A stretch of 64,000 nucleotides of DNA from Sipunculus nudus (lineage: Eukaryota; Annelida; Sipuncula; Golfingiida; Sipunculidae), in contig CM049306.1 in the NCBI GenBank assembly GCA_026874595.1, positions 27,149,519 to 27,213,518 of the forward strand. The letters are read 5' to 3'. The notes under the pieces were generated by a model. The model was not told where the DNA came from, searched no databases, and saw only the letters and a list, made by a program, of their open reading frames with translations. The number at the start of each line of letters is the position of its first letter. Within the stretch, counting starts at the first letter, position 1. The position numbers and the translations under genes were made by a program. Below are positions 12,901 to 25,913 of the stretch, one piece after another.

Positions 12901-14420
12901 AAATCGACCTTTTTACGGGAAAAACCCTCATAATTTTACCCTCTTTCCCCTCCTTCATTAAAATGTTTTAAGATGAAACTGTCAAACCGAATGACAAGAA
13001 TTATCCTGGATTAGTATTCTCTTGTATAAGAATAGATCGAGTTCATTGATTTTTGGTAGATATATAGAAAGTTGTTTTTGTTGCCAAGGAGGCCTATATC
13101 AAACCGATTGCTACAATAAATTTTTTCTGCAAAACTACTGTTTCAAATTCTGTTACATCGCACAAAAAATATACTTAGGTGACCTTTGTTCAAGATTACT
13201 TAAATGTTTTTTTAGTGAATTATTGTACCTTTAACAATTAAAGAACTGTGGAATACCTTGTTAAAAAAGACCTAGTAGATTTATTGTAATAACAGACTGA
13301 CCTGTGTAGGTATATAAGCAGAGCAACGTAAATCTTTGGTGTTCATATCCAAAATATATGTGCAAGATAAATCTATGAATAAAATATATCTGTATTCTGA
13401 TTTTGCTTTGAATAGACATCTGTTATTATACTTAACATTTAAAAAAAAAATCTTATGAATATGTCAGCATGAGAAAAACATTGTAGCCAAGTCTATCAGT
13501 ATGTGTTAACAGATTTGGCAACATGCATAGATTTTGTCTGTATCTATAAACAGCTTGGCAAACTGCCAACTGTACCAGATTAGGCAACAGGTCAAGATTC
13601 CAGTCAGTGCAGCCAGGTACAGGTCAAAAGTTCACTAAGTGCAATGGCTGCACCTGCACTTAGTTCCAGTTCACTTGGGGGCAACTGTTATACTCAGTTG
13701 AGCTTGGTCACCTGAGGGAGAAGTTTGATATATCAGCCTGAATATTTGGCCTGCCAATGCATCTTTGATGGCTAACTTTGATACACAAGACTGGCGTTGC
13801 CACCTAAAATGATTTTTGCACAATGTATGTCCTTGCTTATAACTCAGAAGGGATTTGATATATCAGCCTGACATTGAGCATATCTATTCATCTCGGACAG
13901 CTTTGTATACACGAGATGGGTGGCACCACCTTCAATTATTTTTACACAGTGTATGTCACTGCTTACTTCTCAGGAGTGATTTGACATGTCAGCCTGAAAT
14001 TGTGCATGTGCATACATCTAAAATACTTTGTTGTACACAAGACTTGTGGTGCAACTTGCAATTGTTTTTGGGTTTCATGCATCAATGCACATAGCACAAC
14101 CGTGGTTTGAACTATCTGCCTGAAATTTTGCATGTCCATACATCTTTGATAGCTTTCTCATACACAAGACTTGTGGCGCCACCTACAATCATTTGTGTGT
14201 TGTAACCATCCATGCCAGTAATTCAGGAGTGCTGTTTATGTAATTTATGCTTGTACTCCGGTTCAAAATATCTAATACTTGCATTTTACATGTACATGTC
14301 CCACATGTACTTGTTAAGTAATCAAGTTATTTTCCAATAATGGTCAGGCATGTTATCATGGAAGCATTATAACCGATGTATATCCAACTGCACAGGCTGG
14401 CATTAGACCTGTAGGCCTTG
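9960..14420. repeat. Large composite repeat with partly inverted halves
   Basis: The outer ends are inverted copies: aaggtctacatgcaggcct near 9985 pairs with aggcctacaggtctaatgc read on the minus strand near 14395-14420. Unit arrays of the same family lie at 10190-10530 and, in opposite orientation, at 13720-14220. The sequences at 10540-10830 and 13500-13720 also correspond in opposite orientation. The inner part is a mosaic: 10970-12200 is a direct relative of 1-1190, while 12330-12860 is an inverted relative of it. 12960-13480 is a direct relative of 1300-1800. No coding capacity is visible. It could be a foldback-type element or several nested insertions. Confidence 0.55.
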
Positions 14421-14630
14421 TTAAATGTTTATAGCTTTTCCCCGTAAAATGTAAGTTGATGCAGGTGCGCCACAAAACCTCAATCCAACAATAATTGATA
14501 TGTTACTGATATTTGCACAAAATTTGGTGATGCTAGCTCCTTCAGTTTCTGAGATGGATAATGTTAATGTACAGACTACAGAGGATGGATGACCCTCGCA
14601 ATTGCATAAGCTCACAGGTTCACTAAATAT
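14421..14630 (+). repeat. Fragment with cgcataagctcacaggttc end
   Basis: Short fragment of the family described at 1-1190, ending in the shared ttgcataagctcacaggttcac at 14600-14622. Other fragments ending the same way are at 12167-12188 and 34588-34606. Confidence 0.6.
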
Positions 14631-14639
14631 GTGTAAAAA

Positions 14640-16859
14640 TTATTTAAAAAAAAAAACAGGTGGCACCACTAGTCTTTAGCAGCTGATGAAACTGGATTTC
14701 TGGTTGAAGAAGAGTATCATATTAAAAAATATAAAAAAAAAGAATAACTTCTTTTACTAAGGATATATTTATTTATTGATTAAACATCACAGAAATTTAC
14801 TGGATACATGCAACAAGAATAAACCTTCTGCCTTGTTCAGGAGAAATCACTTAACCCTACAGAAAGCTAATACCTGGTCACAAAGCATCGTCCTACAATG
14901 TGCTAGTGATTATTACTTCTCTCAGATTACTTTGAACAGAAGAAAATGATAACATCAAAAAGGTGTAACTGACAGGCAAGGACTTTAAAAAATATTTTGT
15001 ATATATACAAGTGCTTCTGCATAACAACCAACTTAAGTGCAAAAAAAATAAGAGAACAAAAACAGTATTTTTAAATGATATTCAATTAAAAGATATGAGT
15101 AAAAATAAACTTTGTAATGTTTGTATGTAGTTATAATCCACAGCACCAGTGCAATCGACTCTACAGTATGATCTTTACACTTTTGTGAAATGGTAATGAT
15201 TTAACTTGCTGTAAGGAACTGAAAACTCAGTGTATTGTATTGGCTTCATCCACAGATTTACTGATGGTTCATTGACCATTATAAAAACAACTGCAGACTT
15301 ACTCGCATAAAAAATGGCACAGTATTGTCTTAGAATGGGGATGTATCTGATATACTGGTACTTGTGAAAATGATGTAACTGTACTAGTATTGTATTAAAC
15401 TGCTTATAGCTCTTCAAGTAACTGTTTATTTAGTTACATCCACTTCCTTTAGTAATAACATTAATCACATGAAAATTATCAACATTTACAGTATTTAATC
15501 AATATAAATATACAGAAACGCACATACAGAGGGGAGAAGTACCCATTTTCAAGTTGCACTTCAACCATGGAAAGACACTACTCTGCTCCCTTTGAATTTA
15601 TCATTTAATGTGGAACCCATTTCATGTACGCATGAACATATATTCTGCTGAAATTGATGGACATCTCAATTTAAAAGTCTGTGTTTATTAAACATGAAAT
15701 TAAATAATGCATAAAACCTTGGGAAACAAAGAATGATCCCAACCATACTTTTGCTGTACCATTCATGCAGTTTCCTTGGTATTCTTCAAATATTCAAAAC
15801 AATTATCCTTGTTTACAGTAAAATACCCATAGTTTCCCCGAGATGAATTTTATGATGATTCATTAAGATAATGAGTATCGACCTTTAGTAAAAAGAATCC
15901 AACTTCTACATAGTGCAAAAACATGGATGAACAGCAGCTGCAAATCGATGTTATTATGAAAGTTACATTCAAATTCTGTAAATTGCATCATTGTTGTGAA
16001 AAAAAAAGAATTTTTTTTTTCAAGGTATCATACCTAGACTTGTTGTAAGTCACACTAGAAATTCCTAGCCCTAAGTGCATTAAAGCTTCCTGGGCCAAAG
16101 TCAGATAGTCACAGCATGAGTGCAAGAAAAAACACTAGAATTGTCCTTGACTGCAAGTTTCAAGAAATGGCATTGACCAGAAGTTTGATTACCAATGTTC
16201 ACTTACAGCATGCAGGATATCTGAATTCTCCATGAGATACACATACACCTGTCATATACAATTTTTTTTTTTTTTTTTAATGTAAAATTATTAGGTGAAA
16301 CTGATGGCACATCCAGAATTCCATCATTTACAGAAATGCACCTTTGATCAATAATATATTTCATTATAACAGTCATCTTAACTGAAGCCATTTTAACTGA
16401 CATGATCTGAGCTGATTTTTATTACACTAAACCTTAATGTCTGTGTGCAATAAAATCTTTGTTTTACAAGAAACATTTTTATTAAGATAGAGAAATAAAT
16501 GAAATATGACTGGAGCAGGGATTGGTGTACAGAGTATTTCCATTCATCTAGCAAAGCTATGCTAGTAGTTGTCAACTTACACTTGCTAGTTCAAACTGAA
16601 CTGGTCCTGCTAATATACTGTGTAATATTGAATAAGTAAGAACAGAAAAAAATATGATATACCATAGTCTTTATAATAAATACTACCCTGCAACCGGGAC
16701 ATTTTATTTTCATAAATTTAAAATAGCTGAAACTTTGTACTGCAATAAAAATTTGGTAGAATGTTTATTTTCATTGTAACATGCACATATTATCACACAT
16801 CAAACACCGAAATAAATTTCAATGAAATTACCCAGCTAATGGCATGTCTATAAGAAATA
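14640..16859. other. AT-rich stretch, possibly 3' UTR of a minus-strand gene
   Basis: No recognisable coding region. If the candidate exon at 16860-17035 is real, this would hold its 3' UTR; minus-strand AATAAA-like signals are present near 14768-14777 (tttatttatt on the plus strand). Poly-T and poly-A runs occur at 16012-16020 and 16261-16279. This is an inference only. Confidence 0.3.
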
Positions 16860-17035
16860 TCAGTTTTTACGTAAAAATGTCAGATAAAGTGATGATGTCA
16901 TACACAACAAGATCAACATGCCTGCCGCTATAATGTCAATTAGAATTATATTTTTAGCATCCAAGTCTAACACTGGTATTTTAAGAACTCCCCAAGAAGC
17001 CAGATAACTAGGATAATGCCAATAAATTAGCATCA
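16860..17035 (-). CDS. Candidate terminal exon of an unidentified membrane protein
   Basis: Read on the minus strand, a pyrimidine-rich run followed by an acceptor-like GTAG at 17036-17039 leads into an open frame of about 58 codons ending in TGA at 16860. The residues include a strongly hydrophobic stretch (IILIDIIAAGMLILLCM) and end in a short basic tail, which would suit a C-terminal membrane segment. I do not recognise the family and see no partner exons to the right, so it could be a chance open frame or a single-exon leftover. The first Met, at 17033, lies inside the exon and need not be a start. Confidence 0.3.
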
Positions 17036-17286
17036 CTACCACATGGGTAAGCAATAAGATAAAACTTAGTCAATATAATTTAAATTCTCTTTATAATTTC
17101 AGTTAATATTTTTAGAATAATTATGTTTCTACAGTATTTGTTAGCCAATCAAATGGTCCCTTGCTGCATCCAAATATAACTATGTAAAACTGGCCTCCCA
17201 TGTATCATTTTTCTCTCTCTCTCTTTTTGCCAGCAATATTAATTTATTAGCAAGAAAAATATTGATTAAGCATGCTGGTCAGAAGC

Positions 17287-17431
17287 AGGCGCAGATGCAG
17301 GGGGGAGGGGGCTAGGGGTCCAGACCCCCCCCCCCCCCCCTGCTCTTAACCAACAACCTTTCTTTAGACAATTTTTATGCATGACACCCGTTGACCCCTC
17401 CCTGCAAAAAATCCTGGATCTGCGCCTGCAC
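17287..17431. mobile_element. Small TIR element around a poly-C tract
   Basis: The ends are inverted copies: caggcgcagatgcagg at 17287 and cctggatctgcgcctg ending at 17430. Between them lies a 16-base C run (17325-17340). The layout matches small hAT-type MITEs, but I cannot find a clean 8-bp target duplication. Confidence 0.5.
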
Positions 17432-17439
17432 CAGACATT

Positions 17440-19430
17440 GGTAACTTGTGGTTTCATCTCTAAGATTGCTATTGTTGTCATAAAAGAGGAAAGAAAGGAA
17501 TGCAAGGAGGAAAAATCAGCTAATATTTTTGTTCCCTCATCACATCTAAAAGTTTTTCCAGCCAGACAAAATTTGCATAGAAAATCGTTGAGATGTTCAA
17601 GGAGTTTTGCAGCTGATCTTTCTTGCCAGATTTAAAAAGAAAATTGCCAACAGTCCATTCCCATCTATCCATCCTACCAATTTTTCTGGCCAGTAAAGAA
17701 TCAACCAGAAAAATATCAGTAGACGGGAGGTCAGTTCATTCAAACTTTCATGTACCTTTTTTATTTGGTTCCTTCTTTTCCAAGCAGTAAATATAAGGAA
17801 AGTACCGTTTACATGGACCATGATGCTTACATCTGCCTGCAAGCATGGTTTACTATGAACAAGTAGTATCCACATGATGATAATTTTATTTTATATATCT
17901 GTATATCAATACACGTGAAACCACATCATGTACTATCAACAAGTTTTAACCATAAAACGCTATGCCAGAATAATTCTGTATAAACACAAAAGTGCTGAAT
18001 GTTCAGTAAAGGTATACTGAAGAAAACTAGAGCTTAGCACAATGGAAGACACCAATAATTATATCCCTCAGACAATTTAAATGACAAATCATTGAGATGG
18101 TACATGCAAGCAAAGCAAGCCCTTAGTACACTCAGGGGAAGGTGTTTGAGAGGCTGTTTTTTTTTGTACCTAATAAGTAGTAAGTATTGACCAATGGCAT
18201 TAGCTGATATCCTGAGGTATGAACAGAGTAATTTGTTCCTGATACAGAAGATGACTGGCCATTATGGAAATTACTTATCATAAAGAATGGAAAGTCAAAA
18301 TATTGGCCAATATATAGCTTTCACATGACATATGTTTAAGAATGAAAGGCGATTTTTTAAACTTGGTAATAAATATGTGATAGCTCAGAGGTAAGTCTAT
18401 CTGTGGAGAGAGTTTGGTGGTAAGAGGATGGGCATTGGCCAAGTTTAGAGTGGAATAATGCTTTTTTTGGACCACTTCCAAATCCTCAAATTATTGTGTG
18501 ATACATGTGAAAGAGCATGATACACTTCAGCCCTTTGCAACCATGGGGATTTAGCAAGATGGGAATTTTTGAGAACCTTTACACTACCATAGTTCTGCGA
18601 ACTGAACACATCAGTGTGGCATATAGGTCTTCTATAGACATCTCGATTTAAATATGCTGTAATCATTTTAAACCTATAAATCTGTCACTGTATACAGTAT
18701 TTGCCATCACTCACTATCTCTAACTTAACATTCTGTTCACAATATACCTGTGTTCATTCCTGTTTTTAATTGACATTGATGACACTCGCAGGGAGGTTCC
18801 ATACATATATGATATTGACCTTCACACCAGTACATTGTGTATATCATATTTGACCTATAAATAAGTGTCCTGTGTGCTTATCATTTTGAGCATGTTTTAT
18901 CATGCCCCTAAAGAGTGCCCCCCCCCTTCCAATAAAGCCAAAATTTGTCTGACATTATCAAATTTTCTGAATTGAAATGACTGACCATACAAGCGATATT
19001 GTGCAAGACCTGTGACCTACTGATGATAAATACTAATCTTGAATTCCTGGTCTACATAATGATTTTTAGAAACATGTATGACAGATGCGATCATTTATAA
19101 TTTGAAAGAATGGCCAATTTGGACTACAAGTGATGTCATGTACTACTGAGTCATGAGGGAGCACTTATTACGACAGGCATGCTTGGCAAGTCCAACATCG
19201 AACATGTAAAAAATACTGTACATTGCTGCAATGCATACACAGCTAGAAATATTTACACAAACCTGTTGATTGCTGTTTTATTATGTGTTATTGTGTACGG
19301 AAGAAGTAGACCAAATACCCAACTGAATAGCACGATACAGTGTGAACCTGAGGGGTACAAAACATTGAGCAGGAAACACAGTTTTCAGGATAAAGTATTT
19401 GTCATGCTTTTAGTTTGAAAAAGGCTTTTA
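17440..19430. other. Unassigned AT-rich sequence
   Basis: Nothing recognisable. Short reading frames on either strand show no domain, and no repeat relationship was noticed apart from a C-run at 18919-18926. Confidence 0.4.
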
Positions 19431-19484
19431 GTTTAGTACCTTTATATATTATTGATGTGCCTGTTTGCGAATCTGTTCTTATTG

Positions 19485-19850
19485 ATGTCCTCCAGCAAGT
19501 ACAGAACACAGCAGCAAGAATTCTTACCGGCATAGCAAAGAGTAAAATATAAGATATTTGTTACTGTGTTTAAAGCCATGAACAACATGGCTCCAATATA
19601 TCTTCAAGAACTTCTCAGTAACCGTGTTTTAAGTCAGAGGATAACATTCAACTGACCGAAATTTATTATACTGTATATGCCATTTACAAAATCACCATTG
19701 ATACAAAATAGTGCATTCAGCTTTGCTAGTCCTAGACTCTGAAACACTCAACCAAACACACTGAGAATCTGTTCTAACTTATCAAATTTAAAAGCAAATT
19801 AAAAACTCACCTATTTGCTGAGTTCTATACTACCCTAGTCATTGACACTA
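19485..19850 (+). pseudogene. Non-LTR retrotransposon reverse transcriptase tail (decayed)
   Basis: The plus strand carries the C-terminal end typical of CR1/L2/Jockey-like reverse transcriptases. A LQQVQNTAARILTG block is at about 19491-19532, then YLLLCLKAMNNMAPIYLQEL-like residues near 19557-19608, then a SAFSFASPRLWN-like block near 19710-19745 and FKSKLKTHLF near 19785-19820. Frames change and stops interrupt, so this is a dead 3' end of a copy whose 5' part is missing. Confidence 0.7.
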
Positions 19851-20269
19851 TATGGAACCTGGCCTTTTTTAACCATCTTAGTTTTATTCAGAATCTGTTG
19901 GATTGAAATGAAATGTACTTTTAATGCTTATACTTAGTTATCATTATATCATCTTTTCATATGTATCAGCATTGTAGAGCATGCATGGCATGGAATTTAC
20001 TCTTTAAAGAATAAATTATAATTAATTTTTTGTTAAGCAGTGCATTTTAGCTGCACATGAATGGATGTGGCAAAATCAATTCCATTGTGGACATAATTCT
20101 GTTTCAAACATTGGGCGAGATAGCATTAGAGAACCCCTTAGCACTGACAACAGAGAACCAAGCCATAACCGTGTGACGCCTGCCTTGCTCCACATTTATA
20201 AAATGCAGAATTCTTGGATGTAGATGTGGTGTTTAAAACAAGAGCACCACAAATGTGCATAATACACCC

Positions 20270-20760
20270 ATCTTGTCCTGTGACCTCTGACTTCATTATA
20301 TATGCATGTATTTTGCCAAGAATGAAATTCAGGTGAAAAAATATAAAATGAGTTTCATGAATATCCCTCAGATATTTGGTAAGTCGTCATGGCACCACAA
20401 ATGTCTATTGACCTCAAATCTCAGTAAATATGCATGGATTTTGCTAGGCTAGGAAGTGAACTTAGGTGAGATATTATATTGGTTAATGTTTCTGTTGAGT
20501 TTAATCAAAATCCATCATATTCAAGATAAGTTATCCTGGCCACAGCACATAGTAGCTTCGTGACCTCTGCTCTGACCTCATTAAATATGAATGGATTTTG
20601 CCTATAATTGAACTCAGAGGAGATAATCTATTTGTAAGTAGTTATGTTGAGTTTCTTGAAAATTTCTTCAAAGCCCTGGTGAGTTATCGTGGCAACACTA
20701 AAGTTAACAGAAGGATGGACAGACGGACCATGGGTATACTATAATATGTCTGTCACAGAC
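20270..20760 (+). repeat. Imperfect tandem repeat, about 120-140-base units
   Basis: Four diverged units share tgacctctgac..cattaaatatg..atggattttgc and gtttcttgaaaat..agtcatcgtggcacca-type blocks, near 20275, 20400, 20540 and 20640. The block ends in a short ggatggacagacggacc tail (20712-20728), like the tails of other repeats here. Confidence 0.6.
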
Positions 20761-23063
20761 CGGCATATAAAAATGTAATTACTTTTCCTGCAATATTATT
20801 TAACATTCTTATTAAAGTGTTTTGTCCTGTGTCAATTCAACCAGGACACCTACATTTTATTGAAACATCCTCTCCTTATATCTTTATTTCTCAATGCTTG
20901 TTATTCATTTACAAGATCACACTCAATAGGGGTATTTTATAAACTAATAAACAGTTTATTCATAACATTCTATAATATTAGATTCAAAGATAACCTGATA
21001 AACTGAAAAGTATGCATAATAATTTGATTCATTCAAGGTATTTGTGCGTTTTATATGTACTTTATATGACTAATCTTCATTGCTTTGGTGAATACTGCAC
21101 TAATTAGTATAAATAACTCACAGATAATCATGATGAACAGTTTACAAATCAAATTTTTCAAAAATAAATCTGGCATAAAATTGAAACACGGATGTAATAT
21201 TCTTACAACAACAAAAAGATTAAACCAAATACATTTCATACCAAAGATATTTTATATAAATAATCGCATACTGTGGTTGGCTTAATGTTCAAGAGGCTTT
21301 TTTTTGCAATTTTCAACCATTAATCATTTGGAAAGGGTTCTGCTTTTGTGATCTTACCATGCCATAACATGCACATAGTATATTCATTATTACATTGATT
21401 ATTTAATAAGAGTCCTAGATCTTAACAATATGACAAAGACCCACGAAGAGTAGACATTTTTGTCCAATGTAGACAGATAATTTTATATATGTTATTACAG
21501 TTAATTATAATGTCAATCTTTGCCTTTTAAAAATACAGGCAAGGATTGGCATATATATATGATTCCATCAAGGCTACATTATCAATGACTGTTCTGCTTG
21601 AAAGATGAGGCGTCTTATATACGAATGGTCTCAGTTTTTGCAATAATAACCATTTGTGAATATCATGAGTTTAAAACTCTCTCGAACAAAAAGCCAACCC
21701 CAATTCTTAAAGTTGTATAATGTTAACATATGCTTAAACATATAAGCACTTCTGTCCCCCTCAGAAAATTTAAAGCTCAATTTGCTTGCATTTTTAATTG
21801 CCAGAAAACCAGCTTGCCCTCAGGCCGGTAGAAGCATCATCAAGAATGAAAAGATCGTGAAAATGAAATTTTATAGAATATACAATACTCAGTTTGAAAA
21901 TAAAGCCATTTCTCAAACAGAGGGATTATTTTGTTATTACACCCTGATCTTCAACCAAAATGTGTTAAAAAATCAGTTTTTTTTGGGTTTACTAACAAAA
22001 ATACATGAAACACTCATGTGACTTAATAACAATGACAAATTTATCATTTGTTGTTCACATTGTCCCACTTCACTAACATTGGTTCTCTGTTTATCTGCTG
22101 AACAAAAGCGGCCCCTCATAACTAAGAATGGGGCAGCCTCTACCAAGAGACAAAGAAATCCTGTATATATAAGTATGTTTGTTCCACTGGGTGTTACCCT
22201 AACCCTCCACAAAATTTCATCAAAATCTGTGTAACTTTTTGTTTCACTGACAAAGCAACAAACCAACCAATGGACCAGGTGGTAAAACAAAAAACCTACC
22301 TGGGGGAGTTATAATGAAAATATATATCAACAGAATATAATGATACAGTATCATGACATAAACACAAACTAAACTTAACCATATGTTTCATATACCCAAT
22401 ATAGTAGTTTCACATAAAACACTTGACATATGCTAGAACCACCACATGGTGGCATCTGAGCCATCATAAATGGCTGCCATGGACCATCTGTACTTCAAAC
22501 ATGTATAAATACTGTATAGATAAATTTTACAGGTGGTTATTTATTGACGTATGGTAGCTAGCACTTCTGACTGGAAGTAGGATAAGTGTTTTATGGTGTT
22601 GCTGTGAACCAATACAAGATTCATATTGTGTTTAACACAAGCAATGTAGAGACTTCACAAGTTAACTGGTGAGCCTGAGGACAGACTGATTCACAAGTTT
22701 GCTGTACTAGATATTCCTTGTCTGAACAAAGACACTGGAGGAGCAGTCATTATTAAATTTTTTCTCTCTCATGAATAAGTCAACAGTCTGTAAGTGGCAC
22801 AGTCTATTGAACTGGATGAATGTAACCATACCAACAAGAATGATATATTAATTTTAATGCCTTCTGGACTTTTTATATAATGGCGCCATGAACTACTCAG
22901 AAGTCATGACCTGTCATTAAGACTTAGGAACAAATCTCAGGTTCTGTCAAGATTCCACCATTTTGCCTCTAAGGCACCAGCAGGAGCTGAACCTTCTTCC
23001 CTGAAGTCAAACAGCTTACTCACTTCTAGGCTATGTCCTATCCCTAGATATTATCAATACCAA
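20761..23063. other. Unassigned; includes a short repeat-like block at 21970-22310
   Basis: No gene supported. A 105-codon minus-strand open frame at 21973-22290 covers a segment (accctccacaaaatttcatc, then caaagcaacaaaccaacc) that looks like a dispersed non-coding repeat end rather than a protein. The rest is featureless AT-rich DNA. Confidence 0.4.
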
Positions 23064-23580
23064 CAATGTTGTATTTGAGTCTACACTATCCAAGTCCAAG
23101 TGCTAGGTCAACTCCAAGCCACTCCAGTCCATGTCCGAGTCCTGGAAATTTAAGTCCTTCTCAAATTCTGTGTCTTTTGGAACTCAAGTCCAAAACTAAT
23201 TTAAGTATTTCCTTATCTAAGGCATTTTAGAATGGGATTTTGTAATTTTATGTTAGTTTACATGTGCTCCTTACTTTAATGTAGAATTACAATTAACACC
23301 CAACACAGAGACTGAGTTTGTTATATAGTCTTTACTTGTTATTTGCATATTCAAGTCCTTATAGTATGTTTTCCAATGTGATCATTTGGCCTGCCGTGGC
23401 AGTTTTTTTCTCTCTATAAGACTCGAGATGGACCTGGTCTTATATCTGGAGTCCTGACCTCAGAGTCAGAGTAAAAGTCTGAGTCCAGGACACTGAAGTC
23501 AAAATCTTGAGTGCCACCCTCAAAAAGTGTACTTAAGTCTTGACTGGAGTCCAACTCAAGTCTCCAGTCCTACACCACTG
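23064..23580. mobile_element. Candidate hAT-type MITE rich in agtcc/ggact words
   Basis: The interior is built from repeated aagtcc, gagtcc and ccagtcc words. The right end, read in reverse (cagtggtgtaggactggag), resembles the left end (caatgttgtatttgagtc). The structure suggests a short hAT-like TIR element. I could not match an 8-bp target duplication, so the exact ends are tentative. Confidence 0.4.
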
Positions 23581-25690
23581 CATGTCTAAATTCATAATTT
23601 GTGAGTTTTAAGCCAGTGATATTTAGTCTGGGCATGTGTGTCCTATGGTTACATATGGATCCTGACAAAAGTTTTCCTTTATGACATTTACACTGTAAGA
23701 GTTACCCTGTACTGAGACTAAATAAAATATCCCCACATTTGCTTTTGCTGTCAGATTATTCTGGATTTAAGTGTCCACCAATAAGAATCAAAGCATACAC
23801 AAAAAGTGTTTACATGCTTGTAAAGATTAATAAACCACAACAGAAGAAAACATGCAGTATTATGGGGGGGGGGGGGGGGGGAAATGATAGGCGTTATAAA
23901 TCAAAGTAATGCACTAAATCAGTCACATTATCACTAGAGGAGTACTTGTTATAAATCAAGATTGTCGTCAGCTTCTTTCCCTTTCGCATCACACATGCTG
24001 AATATTTTGCATTTCTAAAACAGATGGTCTTTTTTTTGTATTTGTCTATAGTGTTTGAACTTGTCCAAGGTGAGTAGAACAAAATGTTTTGGTGAAAACA
24101 GCAGCATATGTGCAAGTCTGAATTCTGTATGTATATAGCTCCACATATGAAATGTACGAGGTTTGGTTTTTATCCTGCATGTTATGTGCTTACACTGTAA
24201 GATGCTTGCCACAATTCAGATATAGCCTTCTCTGTTTGAATGGAAAGGTTTGAAATCATTTTTATGCATATGCATTTGCCAAAACATTTTGAAGTCAATT
24301 TGTGAGTATAAGAGGGTTTAGACTGATTATTACTGCTGATTCTGTATTGAAAGACAATGTATTAAAAAATAGTATCTGGATTGCTGCTACACTGCAAAAC
24401 ACTCATTTATCAATGGAGAATTCAATGGAAAATTAACAAAATACATACATATTAGACAGACGACTAAATATACCAATTAACTAACTGGACATTATACAAA
24501 GAATAATGAAGTTTGAACTGAGACAAATTTCTTCTACACCTTTCATTATTCTGTACAGCAAAGTAATGATACAGTGAGGTCATGCATTAATAATACTTTT
24601 TTGCACCTCTGGTGTAGCCATCAGGTTAGTTACCACAGCTATCCTTATTTTATGTTCCAAAAGTTTTAACTATAACTGCAAGTACCGTGCAAAAACATGC
24701 AAGTTATGCACTGGATTGTGAATAAATATAGCCCAGTCACACTAAGGAAATAACAACAAAACCTTCATCAAAATGATTGTCATTCATTGAACTGTTCTGA
24801 ATTACCTGACTGCACACAAGCAAATCATTAGTCTCAGAACTTGTCCTAATTAAGAAATATACTACCCATTAAATGCAGCTAATGACATTTATTCAAACTC
24901 AACCTCTATATATTTAACAGAAACTGTCCCCTAGATTTTCATTAATTCATGTATATACCATAGAGTATTCCAGATGACAAGCAAATTACTGTAAAAAAAA
25001 TATATCACTGCACCACTAAAGTTCACAGGATGCATATTGAAAATAAAACGACATTTTCTCTATTTTTTTTCTACAAATTGCAGAGTTTACAATGCATTTC
25101 CAATCTTGTTTTAATTGGGTATGTCATCTCTCTTCCAGTCAGAAAATTTCCTAACAAGATAATAAATAATTTTTATTTTGACACTTGCTTAAGTTCTTTA
25201 CATATACTTAAGGCACCTCAATATATTACTCTGTAACCTGACAAATACATGAACTGTGAGCATGTTATTATAATACCTCCTAGACCCTTTCATGTCACAT
25301 TTTCTTTTCATTGCTGAATGAATGTGCACCAGAACACAAAGTAATATTAAACTACTATCATGTATGTAATAACCACATATATGTCTTCATATTTGATTCT
25401 GATATAAAATGCACCATTGGGTATGTGTGTGTGAATGTTTAATGACAATGTGAATGGAAATGTGGTAAATTTATTGATGTGCATTGAGCTGAAAGAATTT
25501 CAAGTTTATGGCATCATGAGCAATCTAACAATTAAAAGCTGGCAAGCAACACATGTCACACAAAGATAAGTTTCCAATGTGCAAGACAAATCAAATATCA
25601 AGGACATCAGTTAAAAAGAACACAGAGATTATATCTGGTGATGCATAATTGTGGGACATGGTACTATCACCAAAATGATTTTATTTGTAT
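23581..25690. other. Unassigned; contains poly-G tract 23864-23881
   Basis: No gene or clear repeat seen apart from an 18-G run at 23864-23881. Short frames lack any recognisable domain. Confidence 0.4.
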
Positions 25691-25694
25691 TACA

Positions 25695-25913
25695 ACTCGT
25701 GGCCCATGGGCCATGACGCTCAGCTGAATTCAAGAAATGTTGAACAATGAGCAAAATGACTGCCAGAGTGCTAAAAAATCATGAATTTTGTGAAGAGTCC
25801 TTAGAAATGTCTGGTTTATAAGAAAACTCTCCAAGAAGGATTGACATGCCAAATTTCAGACCAATATCTTGAACCACTCCTAAGATATGAGCAATTTTCA
25901 CCTAAAGCACATG
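25695..25913 (+). repeat. Repeat edge and unit interrupted by a TIR element
   Basis: Begins with the variant edge palindrome ggcccatgggcc (25701-25712) and gctcagctg. The sequence caagaaggattgacatgccaaa to gagcaattttcac (25831-25898) is repeated at 27495-27570 (ccaagatggatggacatgcc to gagcaattttcat). Confidence 0.55.

Noticed and set aside
21973-22290. 105-codon minus-strand open frame
   Set aside because: Low-complexity match to a dispersed repeat end, with no domain and no splice signals.
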